DNA of 64,000 bases from Chitinophaga sp. (lineage in GTDB: Bacteria; Bacteroidota; Bacteroidia; Chitinophagales; Chitinophagaceae). Positions within the stretch are counted from its first letter, which is position 1. Each line of letters begins with the position of its first letter. The DNA lies in NCBI RefSeq assembly GCF_019236475.1, contig NZ_JAFAIX010000001.1:30251-94250 (forward strand). Direction: 5' to 3'. The translations under genes were made by a program, and so were the position numbers. The notes beneath the pieces are model-generated. The model did not search any database. It was not told where the DNA came from and saw only the letters and a program-made list of their open reading frames with translations. Of this stretch, positions 54,077 through 63,865 are shown piece after piece.

Positions 54077-56293
54077 TTAGAGTTTTGCGTATTTCAATCT
54101 TAAGCTATTACTTACTACAGATACAGAGCTGAGTGCCATAGCCGCCCCTGCGATCATTGGGTCTAGTTGGAATCCATTGATAGGGAACAATGCGCCAGCG
54201 GCCAGCGGAATACCAATCAGGTTGTAGATGAAGGCCCAGAAAAGGTTCTGGCGGATCAGTTTCACCGTTTGGCGAGATAATTTAATCGCTTTTGGCACTT
54301 GCAGCAGGTCAGAAGAGATCAGTGTCATTCTGGCTACATCCATTGCGATATCAGTTCCTTTACCCATGGCGATACTCACATCAGCCTGTGCGAGGGCGTG
54401 GCTGTCGTTGATACCATCACCAGCCATGGCTACCACATGTCCTTGTTGTTGCAATGCTTTCACAAAGTCTGCTTTATCGGAAGGCAGTACACCAGCTTTG
54501 AAGTGGGTAATACCTGTTTTATTGGCTACAATACGTGCAGTCTGTTCATTGTCGCCGGTCAGCATGTATACTGTTACACCCATTTCTTGGAGTTTTGCAA
54601 CTGCTGCCGCAGACGTAGCTTTGATTTGGTCAGCAATGGCAATCACTGCGAGGGCTTGGTACTGGTCAGCAAACCAGATCACTGTAGCGGCGTTGTCTAA
54701 CCATTGACGGGATTTACCTTCCAGTGTAGCCGGTACCGTTACCTTTTGTGCATCGATATAAGTACGACTTCCAACGAAGTATTTTTTGCCGTTGTAGATG
54801 GCTTCTACTCCTTTACCGGTGATACTGTTGAAATACTCCAGGGTAACAGGTTTGATGTTATCCATATATTTCACAACAGCGGTTGCCAGCGGATGTTCGG
54901 ATTGTTGTTCCATAGAGTAGAGTACTGCTGCGGTATCGTTTTTATCTGCCCAGAGGATATCTGTTACTTCAGGTTTACCTTCGGTGATAGTACCGGTTTT
55001 ATCCAGTACGATTGCGTCTACTTTATGAGCAAGTTCTAGGCTTTCCGCATCTTTAATCAGCAAACCGTTTTCAGCTCCTTTACCTACACCCACCATGATA
55101 GCGGTTGGAGTGGCAAGCCCTAAGGCACAGGGGCAGGCAATTACGAGCACCGTTACCATAGCGAGCAAACCTTGTGTGAAGCCATTATCGCCTCCGAAGA
55201 TCACCCATATAACCATGGTCAGTAAAGCGATTCCTGTTACTACGGGAACAAATATCCCTGCGATTTTATCTACCAGTTTCTGTACCGGCGCTTTACTTCC
55301 TTGCGCTTCTTGTACCAGTTTGATGATGTGTGCCAACATGGTATCTCCGCCTACTTTGGTAGCTTTGAAACGCAGCACACCTTTCTGGTTGATAGTACCA
55401 GCAAATACTTCTGCATCCGCCTCTTTCAGCACAGGCAGCGGTTCTCCGCTGATCATGCTTTCGTCGATGTAGGTACTACCGGAGATTACTTTTCCATCTA
55501 CTGGAATTTTTTCACCGGGTTTCACGAGGATCAGGTCATTTACCTGTACTTGTGCCAGTGGTATTTCCACTGCTTCCTCATTATTACGTATAACCGTTAC
55601 CGTTTTAGGCTGTAAGCCAATCAGTTTCTTGATAGCAGAAGAGGTATTGGATTTTGCTTTTTCTTCTAGGAGTCGGCCTAGGAGGATAAAAGTGATCACT
55701 ACTGCGGCAGCTTCGAAGTACACATGTGCGTGTAAACCGCGACTGTGCCAGAATTCAGGATTCAAAGTATTGAATACGCTGAATACATAAGCGATACTGG
55801 TACTGAGGGCCACCAGGGTATCCATATTGGCGTTACCGTGGCGGGCCTGACGCCAGGCGTTTACAAAAAACTGTTGACCGAAAACCAGTACTACTGGTGT
55901 GGCAAGTGCCCACATGATATAGTTAGCATAAGGTATATTCATAAGAAACATACCGATAATTACCAGTGGTACGGAGAAGATAAGAGACCATACCGCCTTG
56001 CGTTTCAGCGTTTGGAATTTCTGATGGTGCAGATCTTCGAGGGCTTCAGCAGCAGCTTCGCTATCATCTGTAACGAGGTCGTAACCGATAGATTGGAGGG
56101 CCGCTTTCATATTATCAGGCGTAACTACTGCTGGTTCATATTCCACGGTTGCACTGGAATTGGCGAAGTTTACACCTACATGTAAAACGCCTGGGGTAGC
56201 GCCTAACATAGACTCGGCGCTGACAGCGCAAGATGCGCAACTTAATCCTGTGATGGGAAAGGTTTTCTTTATGATTTGTTCCTGTACTTGCAT
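54077..56293 (-). CDS. copA: Copper-exporting P1B-type ATPase
   Basis: 738-residue inner-membrane Cu+ exporter. One N-terminal HMA domain with Cys19-Ala-Ser-Cys22 (GLSCASC), eight membrane helices, actuator motif SGEP, the transport motif CPC in IACPCALGLATPTA, phosphorylation site DKTGT, the P1B-specific HP pair (QQSEHPLA), and the C-terminal YN and MSS-type helix motifs (FIYNLIGIPLAAG; ALSSVSVVSNSLRLK). Start at ATG 56293, as a GACCTTTG promoter-like element (56313-56320) lies just upstream and excludes the longer frame. Forms an operon with the CopZ-like chaperone. Confidence 0.94.
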   Translation of the reverse strand: MQVQEQIIKKTFPITGLSCASCAVSAESMLGATPGVLHVGVNFANSSATVEYEPAVVTPDNMKAALQSIGYDLVTDDSEAAAEALEDLHHQKFQTLKRKAVWSLIFSVPLVIIGMFLMNIPYANYIMWALATPVVLVFGQQFFVNAWRQARHGNANMDTLVALSTSIAYVFSVFNTLNPEFWHSRGLHAHVYFEAAAVVITFILLGRLLEEKAKSNTSSAIKKLIGLQPKTVTVIRNNEEAVEIPLAQVQVNDLILVKPGEKIPVDGKVISGSTYIDESMISGEPLPVLKEADAEVFAGTINQKGVLRFKATKVGGDTMLAHIIKLVQEAQGSKAPVQKLVDKIAGIFVPVVTGIALLTMVIWVIFGGDNGFTQGLLAMVTVLVIACPCALGLATPTAIMVGVGKGAENGLLIKDAESLELAHKVDAIVLDKTGTITEGKPEVTDILWADKNDTAAVLYSMEQQSEHPLATAVVKYMDNIKPVTLEYFNSITGKGVEAIYNGKKYFVGSRTYIDAQKVTVPATLEGKSRQWLDNAATVIWFADQYQALAVIAIADQIKATSAAAVAKLQEMGVTVYMLTGDNEQTARIVANKTGITHFKAGVLPSDKADFVKALQQQGHVVAMAGDGINDSHALAQADVSIAMGKGTDIAMDVARMTLISSDLLQVPKAIKLSRQTVKLIRQNLFWAFIYNLIGIPLAAGALFPINGFQLDPMIAGAAMALSSVSVVSNSLRLKYAKL

Positions 56294-56407
56294 ATGTTTC
56301 AAATTGACCATACAAAGGTCGCTCACATACAGTCGGGAACTGTTATACAATCTTTACTATGATTTATATAATTTCTTGGGGTATAAAAAAGGAAGGCTGT
56401 ATCAATA

Positions 56408-56479
56408 AAAAAGGCATTGACGTCTGCGTCAATGCCTTTTTGTTTTTTCGTCGTCCCTGCCCGCTGGGCAGGGACGACG
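56408..56479. repeat. Two-hairpin intergenic module, copy 4
   Basis: Hairpin 1: arms 56408-56422 and 56427-56441 (A5-GGCATTGACG and complement), tip GACG-TCTG-CGTC, a shortened form of the GACGTCTGCGACGTC tip. Hairpin 2: perfect 14 bp arms 56449-56462 and 56466-56479, core CCTGCCC-GCT-GGGCAGG. Lies after the phosphodiesterase gene on the minus strand, where hairpin 1 works as its terminator. Confidence 0.8.
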
Positions 56480-56491
56480 TTCAGCAATGTT

Positions 56492-57745
56492 TTATTTCAG
56501 GATACTTTCCAGTACTTCCAGTTTTCCATCAATAGGTTGGGTGATATTGAGGCCCAGGATGTAGGCTACCATTGGATATACGTTTACGTTCTCGAAAGTA
56601 GCCAGGCGTTGATGGGCCTTGAATGCAGGGCCCCACGCCATGAAGATGGCATTCATTTCGGTGAGGTTGTTATCGTATCCATGATGACCCAATGGCGGTT
56701 TGCGGGAGCTGGTTTGGAATGCATAGCCAGGTTCAGCTACCAGGATGATATCTCCAATGCGGTTATAGATATCTTCCTGACCATAGTGCCAGCGAACAGG
56801 TGTTTCCTGTTTCAGGTAAGCAGTATAATGATTTTCGTGTTGTTTCAAGTATTCGTAGGCTTTCCCGATATCCTCTTCTTTATCGCCATAATACATTGTT
56901 TTTTCTCCACCAGGCAGTACTTTCAGGCTGCTCAGCAGGGTATCGGCAGGCAGCGGGATAGCATGTTCTGTATCCACTTTCAACATACCATGATCAGAAA
57001 CGATCACGAAGCTTACTGGCATATTCAATTTATTTACTTCTGCCACCATCTTACCAATAGCAGCATCCACGAATTTCACCGCCTGACGTACGCTGTCGCT
57101 CTCTGGTCCGTAATGGTGCCCTGCATGGTCCACTTCAGGGAAGTAGAAAGTAATGAGGTGAGGGCGTTTTTCTTCCGGTAATTTCAACCAATCGGTCACT
57201 TGTTGAATACGTGTGTCGATACCGGTTTTTTCTTGGTATTTGAAGTAGTAAGTAGGGCGAACATTTTGAATAGCAGCTTCGGAACCTACCCAGAAATAAC
57301 TAGCAGTCACCATTTTCTGTTTCTCTGCCAATACCCACAATGGTACGCCGCCGTACCAACTGCCGTCGGTTACTGCATCTGTATTACCTACTTTATAGGC
57401 TTCTTTACGTTTACGATCCCAGAAATGGTTGTCTACCAGGCCATGATGGGCAGGATAGAGTCCTGTAACAATGGAATAGTGATTAGGGAATGTAAGGGAA
57501 GGAAAAGAAGGTTGCATGGCTAATGCTCGTACGCCGCTATCAGAGAGGCGTTGGAGGTTTTCAGCGCCGTATTTCTCTACATAATCAAAACGAAAACCAT
57601 CAATAGAAATCAGAATAACATAGGGTCTGGTTTGATTAGAGGCACTGTTGGTACGTCCTTCTACAATCTGTTGTGTGGTATCCTGCGCCTGTATGTTCAA
57701 ACTGACGAATAAAGCCGCGGCGATAACAATAAATAACCGTTTCAA
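56492..57745 (-). CDS. Type I phosphodiesterase/nucleotide pyrophosphatase (ENPP-like, alkaline phosphatase superfamily)
   Basis: 417-residue periplasmic metalloenzyme that hydrolyses nucleotide pyrophosphate or phosphodiester bonds. Signal peptide KRLFIVIAAALFVSLNIQA. Metal ligands and nucleophile: Asp in SIDGFRFDY, Thr nucleophile in PSLTFPNHYS, EVDHAGHHYGP (Asp, His, His), VSDHGM (Asp, His) and a late His in GHHGYDN. Two zinc ions expected. The start is TTG at 57745; no ATG exists before the signal peptide, so TTG is needed for export. Confidence 0.9.
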   Translation of the reverse strand: MKRLFIVIAAALFVSLNIQAQDTTQQIVEGRTNSASNQTRPYVILISIDGFRFDYVEKYGAENLQRLSDSGVRALAMQPSFPSLTFPNHYSIVTGLYPAHHGLVDNHFWDRKRKEAYKVGNTDAVTDGSWYGGVPLWVLAEKQKMVTASYFWVGSEAAIQNVRPTYYFKYQEKTGIDTRIQQVTDWLKLPEEKRPHLITFYFPEVDHAGHHYGPESDSVRQAVKFVDAAIGKMVAEVNKLNMPVSFVIVSDHGMLKVDTEHAIPLPADTLLSSLKVLPGGEKTMYYGDKEEDIGKAYEYLKQHENHYTAYLKQETPVRWHYGQEDIYNRIGDIILVAEPGYAFQTSSRKPPLGHHGYDNNLTEMNAIFMAWGPAFKAHQRLATFENVNVYPMVAYILGLNITQPIDGKLEVLESILK

Positions 57746-57934
57746 AATTGTTGTTTTAATGGTGAAGGGGGAATAAACAGATGAATCCTATAAGCAGTCC
57801 GCAAATTAGGTAATATTTACTTTCTGGCCATTTGGAGTAAAAACCGCTAATCGATTGAGCGCAACACACATATGTAAATTTTAATAATTGATATTTTTTG
57901 TATATATTAGCACATCTGAAAAACCATATATACC

Positions 57935-58447
57935 ATGTCTGATTACACCTTTATGACAACGGAGGAGAACTTCCTGTTGCAGGAAGCCCTTAAGAAGAAC
58001 AAACAACAACTGACGAAATTTTTCCTGGTAGGTGTTACCCTCCTGTTTTTGGCGGCCATTGTACCGCAACTTTATTTGTACACGCATAACGCTCAAAGTG
58101 ATGCGGACCAGTCGAAGCTTTCCTACACCAACATCTGGTTCTGGGTATGGCTGCTCAGCTTTGTAATTGCGCTGATGTTTGCCCTTATCAAAGTGACGGA
58201 TATACGCTACTGGTCGATTAAGAAAGACCTGATAACATTACAAAAAGGATTGATACAGGCGCCACTGGATGCAGTTTATGTAGAGAACAACGACACTCAA
58301 ACCAATCTTTCCGTAAAGCTGGAAACAGGCCGTAAGCGACTGTTTTACTGGATGCGTGGGCAACTGGAAGGGTTCCGTGCTGGCCAGGAAGTAGAAATCA
58401 GCTATGCCAGGTATTCCCGCATTATTATTTCTGTCATCAAAAAATAG
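57935..58447 (+). CDS. Membrane protein of unknown function
   Basis: 170 residues with two membrane helices (about 29-50 and 70-90) and a cytoplasmic C-terminal domain of ~75 residues (strand-rich: RYWSIKKDLITLQKGLIQAPLDAVYVE, LSVKLETGRKRLFYWMRGQ) that resembles a small beta-barrel, PH-like fold. Family not recognised. Followed by a secreted unknown protein on the same strand, 45 bases apart. Confidence 0.75.
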   Translation: MSDYTFMTTEENFLLQEALKKNKQQLTKFFLVGVTLLFLAAIVPQLYLYTHNAQSDADQSKLSYTNIWFWVWLLSFVIALMFALIKVTDIRYWSIKKDLITLQKGLIQAPLDAVYVENNDTQTNLSVKLETGRKRLFYWMRGQLEGFRAGQEVEISYARYSRIIISVIKK

Positions 58448-58492
58448 ATTGACTATCGTTCCACATTTACCTATCTATTGAACACTTTACCT

Positions 58493-59383
58493 ATGAAAAC
58501 GGTCCGATCCCGATTCCTGCTATTAGCCACTGCTGTATTAGCCATGTTGCTGATTTCCGCAGCACTGATACGTCAAGATAAACCCATTATCCACAAACGA
58601 ATGATATTGTTACATAAAGTAACCATTAATGGAAAGTTGGCAGACAGTATTATCTATAATGCAAAAGGGAAACTGGCGGAGATATGGTTCTATGATGATA
58701 TTACGGGGAGATGGGATGCGCATAACAAATACGTGTACGGTCCAAAGGATAAAGTGGAGAAAGTATTGGAGTATTGGGGAGATGAGTTGATGGAAATTGA
58801 TTCTGTTTACTATCATCCTACAGGATTTACGTGTTATTCCCTTTCCAGGAGGGCCGCCGCCGGCGTGTTGACCGATACCCTGCGTTTCTTTACCAATGAG
58901 GCAGGTAAACCTATCCAAATTGGCAATATGGACACGGTCGTTTATAACAACAAGGCATATCTGACGTACGATGCGATTCAATATCGGAATGCCAACCCAC
59001 ATAGGCATACTTCGTATGATTATTTTCAGACTGAAGAGGAAAATCAATATACCAGTCATCAGGTGATCACAGAACAGGAGTACGATAGTAATCCGAACCC
59101 GTTTTCGCCACTGTGCCGGGATTATCCGGGTATAGCGATGGCCACTTTCAACCAGAATATTCTGTTTGCAGATGCGGCCAATAATATGACCAAGCGTACG
59201 GTAACAGATTCCTATTCCGGAAGTCTTTCCAGTACCGCCAGCGAAACGGTGTCGTGCAGTTACCGCTATGATCCAGTAACACAGCTTCCGTTGGAGCAAT
59301 CTTATATCAGGTATGAGTTGAACGACCAGGAAAAGCCTGTAAGAAAAAAGTACAATATCCAATTTTATTATCAGCAGCAATAA
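58493..59383 (+). CDS. Exported protein of unknown function, possible YD-type beta repeats
   Basis: 296 residues with an N-terminal signal anchor (RFLLLATAVLAMLLISAALI). The mature part is rich in Tyr, Asn, Asp and Gly and in repeated strand patterns such as YNAKGKLAEIWFYDDITGRWDAHNKYVYGP and YRYDPVTQLPLEQSYIRYEL, similar to the antitoxin-like or YD/RHS-type beta motifs of secreted Bacteroidota proteins. No catalytic site seen. ATG 58493 opens the signal sequence; the TTG at 58478 is rejected. Confidence 0.7.
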   Translation: MKTVRSRFLLLATAVLAMLLISAALIRQDKPIIHKRMILLHKVTINGKLADSIIYNAKGKLAEIWFYDDITGRWDAHNKYVYGPKDKVEKVLEYWGDELMEIDSVYYHPTGFTCYSLSRRAAAGVLTDTLRFFTNEAGKPIQIGNMDTVVYNNKAYLTYDAIQYRNANPHRHTSYDYFQTEEENQYTSHQVITEQEYDSNPNPFSPLCRDYPGIAMATFNQNILFADAANNMTKRTVTDSYSGSLSSTASETVSCSYRYDPVTQLPLEQSYIRYELNDQEKPVRKKYNIQFYYQQQ

Positions 59384-59451
59384 GGGTTTGCCAAAGTTAT
59401 CCGATGCTGGAATTTCCTTAACTTGTGAGGGAATTTCAGCATTGGCATTTT

Positions 59452-59808
59452 ATGGACATAGAAAAATTCAGAGAATACTGTCTCTCTCTTCCTGGTGTTA
59501 CAGAAGAATTTCCTTTTGGCGAAACCACCCTTGTGTTTAAAGTGATGGGGAAGATCTTCGCCCTGACAGATCTTGAGTTATTTGAATTTGTTAACCTGAA
59601 ATGTGATCCGGAGGAAGCCGTGGAATTGCGAGAGCGTTATGAAGGGGTTACTCCGGGGTATCATATGAACAAAAAGCACTGGAACTCAGTAAGTATGGCA
59701 TCCGGTATCTCCAATAAACTTATCTTGGAATGGACCAAGGCATCCTATGACCTGGTGGTAAGCAGCCTTCCTAAAAAGGTGCGGGAAACGCTGTTATCAC
59801 AGCAGTGA
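59452..59808 (+). CDS. MmcQ/YjbR-family DNA-binding protein
   Basis: 118 residues, CyaY-like alpha/beta fold. Typical family features: MDIEKFREYCLSLPGVTEEFPFGETTLVFKVMGKIFAL, ECP-like FVNLKCDPEEAVELRERY, PGYHMNKKHWNSV. Often called DNA-binding because of fold and a positive face; no role is proven. Start at ATG 59452; an upstream GTG (59425) overlaps a TAACTTGT promoter-like element. Confidence 0.88.
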   Translation: MDIEKFREYCLSLPGVTEEFPFGETTLVFKVMGKIFALTDLELFEFVNLKCDPEEAVELRERYEGVTPGYHMNKKHWNSVSMASGISNKLILEWTKASYDLVVSSLPKKVRETLLSQQ

Positions 59809-59887
59809 TTTGCCATATATCCTTTTTTCCACCGGTAATAAGCCAGCTTTTTATTACTTTACGCCGTCTTAAAAAACTAAACTGTTT

Positions 59888-61774
59888 ATGAGAAAATGGC
59901 TGCTGCTGGCCTATGCCGCACTATTTTTACCGGTTATCACCAAAGCGATCAACCAGGACTCTCTCTGGATGTATGAACACTACACGAAAAAGGAAGTCAC
60001 TATTCCTATGCGTGATGGTGTAAAACTGTTTACTGCGATCTATATTCCAAAAGATCAGTCAGAAAAACATCCGATCTTGATGACCCGCACACCGTACTCC
60101 TGCTCTCCTTATGGCGAAACGAAGTTTTCTGCTTATTACGCCAAACAGTACAACCGCTATCTCCATGAGGGTTATATCATGGTGGTACAGGATGTTCGTG
60201 GCTGTTGGATGAGTGAAGGCCAGTTCGTAAACGTTCGTCCTTTTAATCCTAAAAAAGGGAAGAAGGATATTGATGAGTCTACCGATACTTATGATACGGT
60301 TGACTGGCTGGTGAAAAATGTTGCTGGCAATAACGGAAATGTAGGTCAATTCGGTATCTCTTACCCTGGCTTCTACTCTACTATGGGCGCTTTAAGCAAC
60401 CATCCTGCGTTGAAAGCGGTAAGTCCACAGGCTCCTGTTACGGATTGGTTTATGGGAGACGACTTTCACCACAATGGCGCTTTCTTTATCGCAGATGCGT
60501 TTCCGTTCTACACTTCATTTGATCATCCACATCCCGCTCCTACCACTAAAGGACCGGCAGGATATAAATTCCCTAACCGCGATAACTACAAATTCTACCT
60601 GGAAACTGGTCCGCTGAAAAACTTCGCTAAAATCGTCGGCGACAGCGTGAAGTTCTGGCATGAAATGTACGCCCACCCTACTTATGATGATTATTGGAAA
60701 GCGCGCAACGTGCGTAATTTCCTGACAGACGTAAAACCTGCGATGCTGGAAGTAGGCGGTGTATTTGATGCAGAAGATTGTTTCGGTGCATGGAATACTT
60801 ATAAAGCTATTGAAAAACAAAGCAAGGGCACTAACAACCGTATTGTAATGGGTCCTTGGTACCATGGTCAGTGGGCTTCCAAAAATGGCACCCACCTGGG
60901 CAATGTACGTTTCGGTAGTAATACATCTGACTGGTATGCAGAGAATGTAGAAGTTCCATTCTTCAACTATTACCTGAAAGGAAAAGGTACTGCAGCAGAT
61001 ATTGCAGAAGCTACCATCTTCTTTACTGGCGAAAACGAATGGAGAAAACTCCCAGTATGGCCTCCGGCTGATATGCAAGAAAAGAATATCTACCTCCAAC
61101 CAGATGGTGGTTTAGCTTTCACCAAACCTACTGCTGCTAATAGTTTCAGCGAATATGTGAGTGATCCTGCCAAACCAGTTCCTTATACAGAAGATGTGCA
61201 TTTCACTCGTACCATCAGTTACATGACAGATGATCAGCGTTTTGCTAGTCGCCGTCCGGATGTAGTAGTATTCCAGACACCTGTCCTGGATCAAGACATT
61301 ACCCTCGCAGGTCCGTTGGTGGCTGATCTCATTGCTAGCACCAGTGGTACCGATGCTGATTTTATCGTGAAAGTAATCGATGTCTTCCCAGATGATTTCC
61401 GTTATGAAGATGATGCTCCTAGTGAACATGGCAGAATACCGTCCTCTACTTATCCAATGGGTGGTTACCAGATGCTGATACGTGGAGAGGTAATGCGTGG
61501 TAAATTCCGCAACAGTTTTGAGAAACCAGAAGCATTTGTGCCTAATCAACCTTCCGCTGTGAAGTTCACGATGCCAGATGTAGCACATACATTCAAGAAA
61601 GGCCATCGTATCATGGTACAGGTACAGAGCAGTTGGTTCCCGCTGGTTGATCGTAACCCACAACAGTTCATGGATATTTACCAGGCCGATGCGAAAGATT
61701 TCCAGAAAGCGAATATCCGTATCTACCACGATGCAGCACATCCTTCCAGTGTTGTACTGCCTATCGTGAAATAA
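59888..61774 (+). CDS. CocE/NonD-family hydrolase (alpha-amino acid ester hydrolase type)
   Basis: 628-residue secreted serine hydrolase (Peptidase_S15/X-Pro fold). Signal peptide MRKWLLLAYAALFLPVITKA. Alpha/beta-hydrolase core with nucleophile Ser in FGISYPGFYS, the oxyanion-type Tyr in TRTPYSC, and acid Asp near VGGVFDAEDCFG with His in MGPWYHGQW; the C-terminal jelly-roll domain (about 430-628) has TFKKGHRIMVQVQSSWFPLVDRNPQ. Related enzymes hydrolyse cephalosporin, glutaryl or amino-acid esters. Substrate unknown. Confidence 0.92.
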   Translation: MRKWLLLAYAALFLPVITKAINQDSLWMYEHYTKKEVTIPMRDGVKLFTAIYIPKDQSEKHPILMTRTPYSCSPYGETKFSAYYAKQYNRYLHEGYIMVVQDVRGCWMSEGQFVNVRPFNPKKGKKDIDESTDTYDTVDWLVKNVAGNNGNVGQFGISYPGFYSTMGALSNHPALKAVSPQAPVTDWFMGDDFHHNGAFFIADAFPFYTSFDHPHPAPTTKGPAGYKFPNRDNYKFYLETGPLKNFAKIVGDSVKFWHEMYAHPTYDDYWKARNVRNFLTDVKPAMLEVGGVFDAEDCFGAWNTYKAIEKQSKGTNNRIVMGPWYHGQWASKNGTHLGNVRFGSNTSDWYAENVEVPFFNYYLKGKGTAADIAEATIFFTGENEWRKLPVWPPADMQEKNIYLQPDGGLAFTKPTAANSFSEYVSDPAKPVPYTEDVHFTRTISYMTDDQRFASRRPDVVVFQTPVLDQDITLAGPLVADLIASTSGTDADFIVKVIDVFPDDFRYEDDAPSEHGRIPSSTYPMGGYQMLIRGEVMRGKFRNSFEKPEAFVPNQPSAVKFTMPDVAHTFKKGHRIMVQVQSSWFPLVDRNPQQFMDIYQADAKDFQKANIRIYHDAAHPSSVVLPIVK

Positions 61775-61795
61775 TATATTTACAAAGACATGTAG

Positions 61796-61823
61796 CAATC
61801 GTCCGCCAATGGGTGGACGATTG
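61796..61823. terminator. Terminator between the CocE gene and the PagL-like gene
   Basis: 12 bp arms CAATCGTCCGCC / GGTGGACGATTG (one G-T pair), loop AATG; the right arm touches the stop of the convergent gene. Confidence 0.75.
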
Positions 61824-63017
61824 TTATTTATAGCCAAAGCGGTATCTCCCGCCACCTCCCCACTCGATCCAGTCTGCCACCCCACCGTCGAGGGTTTTCA
61901 GACCTATCTGCACAAATCCGTACTTCTGGATATTATATCGGAAGGCGATACGGAGGAACCAATCTCCTTTGTAATGATCACGCCTTAAAAGATAGGTTCC
62001 ACCCTGGGTTACGATTTCAATATCCTTGATATGGATACTATGCCCAGCATGTACTCCCAGTAACATACGATCGAAGGGGGTATCGGAACCATATGTTTTC
62101 CGATATATCCAGCCCAAGCTACCATCATAAAATCCATCTACACCCGCTGATAGACTCCCAAAATTGCTATACCGATATGTGTAGTCCAACACCAGGGAAA
62201 CGGTGCCATAAGAGGCATTCACACTATCCTTTTTGCTTAATTGCACCGAGCCTACTGCCAAGTAAGCACTCAACTGATGGTAGTGTGTAACAGGATTAAT
62301 AGGCTTAAAGACACAGGTAGGCCGTCGGGAGGCAACATAGTCTTTATCAATCTGCGTTCGGACAATCCGGGCAATAGAATTGTAATGATAGCGTAGCCCC
62401 ACATTAACACCCAGCATATTCAAACCTAGGTTGGGCATATACATACGCCCATTTGAAAAGTGAGTAACGTCTATCCCATATACGAAATCTAATGTTTTAG
62501 AGACTTCCCATACCCCGCCAATGTCTCCATTGAAATAGGCATTCACTTTGGAGCCGATCGCATCATTATTGGGATTTTTAAGGGAATCAAATGGCGCCAG
62601 ATCATAAGTGAAGCCCAGCGACAGACCTAGCACGAAGTAATGTTTCTTACTTCTGTAGAATGGCGCATAGATAAATCCGTATACCCCGCTGGGATAGCCT
62701 AATTCACTTGGATCACCAATATTCCCCGTATAAAATCCTACCCCATAACTGGGGCAATTAAATACCCGCTGCCAGTTCTCACGGCCAGAGGATTGCCACC
62801 CCAGACGAACTTCCAGCGACTTATAACCATGAGCCAGAGCGCCTCCCAGCTCTCCAGCAGTATATAAATGTTCGCCCGCATGTAATTTTAATTCCAGGTA
62901 CTTATGGCTTCCCAGGTTGGGATCTTTTTTTGCTTTCTGCCATAAGTCGGTTGTATCCTGCCCTTGTACAGATATGGCCAGCAAAAGCAGGTAACTAATA
63001 ACAGTTATATATTTCAT
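61824..63017 (-). CDS. Outer-membrane lipid A 3-O-deacylase, PagL/acyloxyacyl hydrolase-like
   Basis: 397-residue outer-membrane protein. Signal peptide MKYITVISYLLLLAISVQG (cut before QD). The region around His186 and Ser188 (DVTHFSNGRMYMPNLG) matches the PagL active-site signature HxSN, with further strands ending in Phe or Tyr and an aromatic C-terminus (YRFGYK). PagL of Pseudomonas is ~170 residues; this protein is more than double, with an N-terminal extension and extra strands, a form seen in Bacteroidota annotated as acyloxyacyl hydrolase. Lipid A remodelling is therefore likely but not certain. Confidence 0.82.
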   Translation of the reverse strand: MKYITVISYLLLLAISVQGQDTTDLWQKAKKDPNLGSHKYLELKLHAGEHLYTAGELGGALAHGYKSLEVRLGWQSSGRENWQRVFNCPSYGVGFYTGNIGDPSELGYPSGVYGFIYAPFYRSKKHYFVLGLSLGFTYDLAPFDSLKNPNNDAIGSKVNAYFNGDIGGVWEVSKTLDFVYGIDVTHFSNGRMYMPNLGLNMLGVNVGLRYHYNSIARIVRTQIDKDYVASRRPTCVFKPINPVTHYHQLSAYLAVGSVQLSKKDSVNASYGTVSLVLDYTYRYSNFGSLSAGVDGFYDGSLGWIYRKTYGSDTPFDRMLLGVHAGHSIHIKDIEIVTQGGTYLLRRDHYKGDWFLRIAFRYNIQKYGFVQIGLKTLDGGVADWIEWGGGGRYRFGYK

Positions 63018-63118
63018 AATCCCTATACTAATCGCTTCAACAATTGGCCGGATGTTTTTGTTGGATTTGCTTAACTTGCAAGCATATCCCTTAAAACATA
63101 AAGGTTATAATCAACATT

Positions 63119-63841
63119 ATGCTAAAGAAATACATCTTCCTGGGAGCACTGGGAGTATTGTCTGTACAAGGTTTCAGTCAAACAAAGCCTGCCGCTAAGC
63201 ATGCGGCCAAAGCTACTGCTAAACCTGCGGCGAATTCCATCCTGAAAACCCGACTCGACAGCGTTAGCTATGGTATAGGCATTAGTATCGCTGAAAATAT
63301 CCAGGCGCAGGACATGGCCAATGTCAATGTAGCTGTCCTGAGTAAAGCCATCAATGATGTGCTGAAAAAGAATCCTCAGTTAATAACAAATGAACAAGCA
63401 AATATGAGTATCAGTAATTACCTGCAGCAACTGAAAGCAGAAAAATCTGCTAAAAACAAAGCAGCCGGTGAACACTTCCTGGCAGAGAATAAGAAGAAAC
63501 CTGGTGTAGTGACGCTGCCTAGCGGTTTACAATACCAGATTTTGAAAGAAGGTAATGGTGATAAACCTACCTTGAATGATAAAGTAAAAACACATTACCA
63601 CGGTACATTAATCGATGGTACTGTATTCGATAGTTCTGTAGACAGAGGCGAGCCAATCTCCTTCCCTGTTAGCGGTGTTATCAAAGGTTGGACAGAAGCT
63701 CTGCTGATGATGCCTGTGGGCTCTAAATGGAGACTGTTTATCCCTGCTGATCTGGCTTACGGCGATCGTCAGGCTGGTCCGAAAATTGGCCCAGGCAGCG
63801 CGCTGGTTTTTGATGTGGAATTGCTGGAAATTGTAAAGTAA
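63119..63841 (+). CDS. FKBP-type peptidyl-prolyl cis-trans isomerase (Mip/FkpA-like)
   Basis: 240 residues. Signal peptide of ~21 residues (KKYIFLGALGVLSVQGFSQ), a Lys/Ala/Pro-rich linker, an N-terminal dimerisation domain (about 40-130; RLDSVSYGIGISIAENIQ) and a C-terminal FKBP domain (about 135-240; LPSGLQYQILKEGNGDKPT, YHGTLIDGTVFDSSVDRGEP, IKGWTEALLMMPVGSKWRLFIP, ALVFDVELLEI). Periplasmic folding helper. TAACTTGC near 63071 is a weak promoter match; a terminator follows. Confidence 0.95.
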   Translation: MLKKYIFLGALGVLSVQGFSQTKPAAKHAAKATAKPAANSILKTRLDSVSYGIGISIAENIQAQDMANVNVAVLSKAINDVLKKNPQLITNEQANMSISNYLQQLKAEKSAKNKAAGEHFLAENKKKPGVVTLPSGLQYQILKEGNGDKPTLNDKVKTHYHGTLIDGTVFDSSVDRGEPISFPVSGVIKGWTEALLMMPVGSKWRLFIPADLAYGDRQAGPKIGPGSALVFDVELLEIVK

Positions 63842-63865
63842 TCTCCCTACATAATTACAAAAAGA

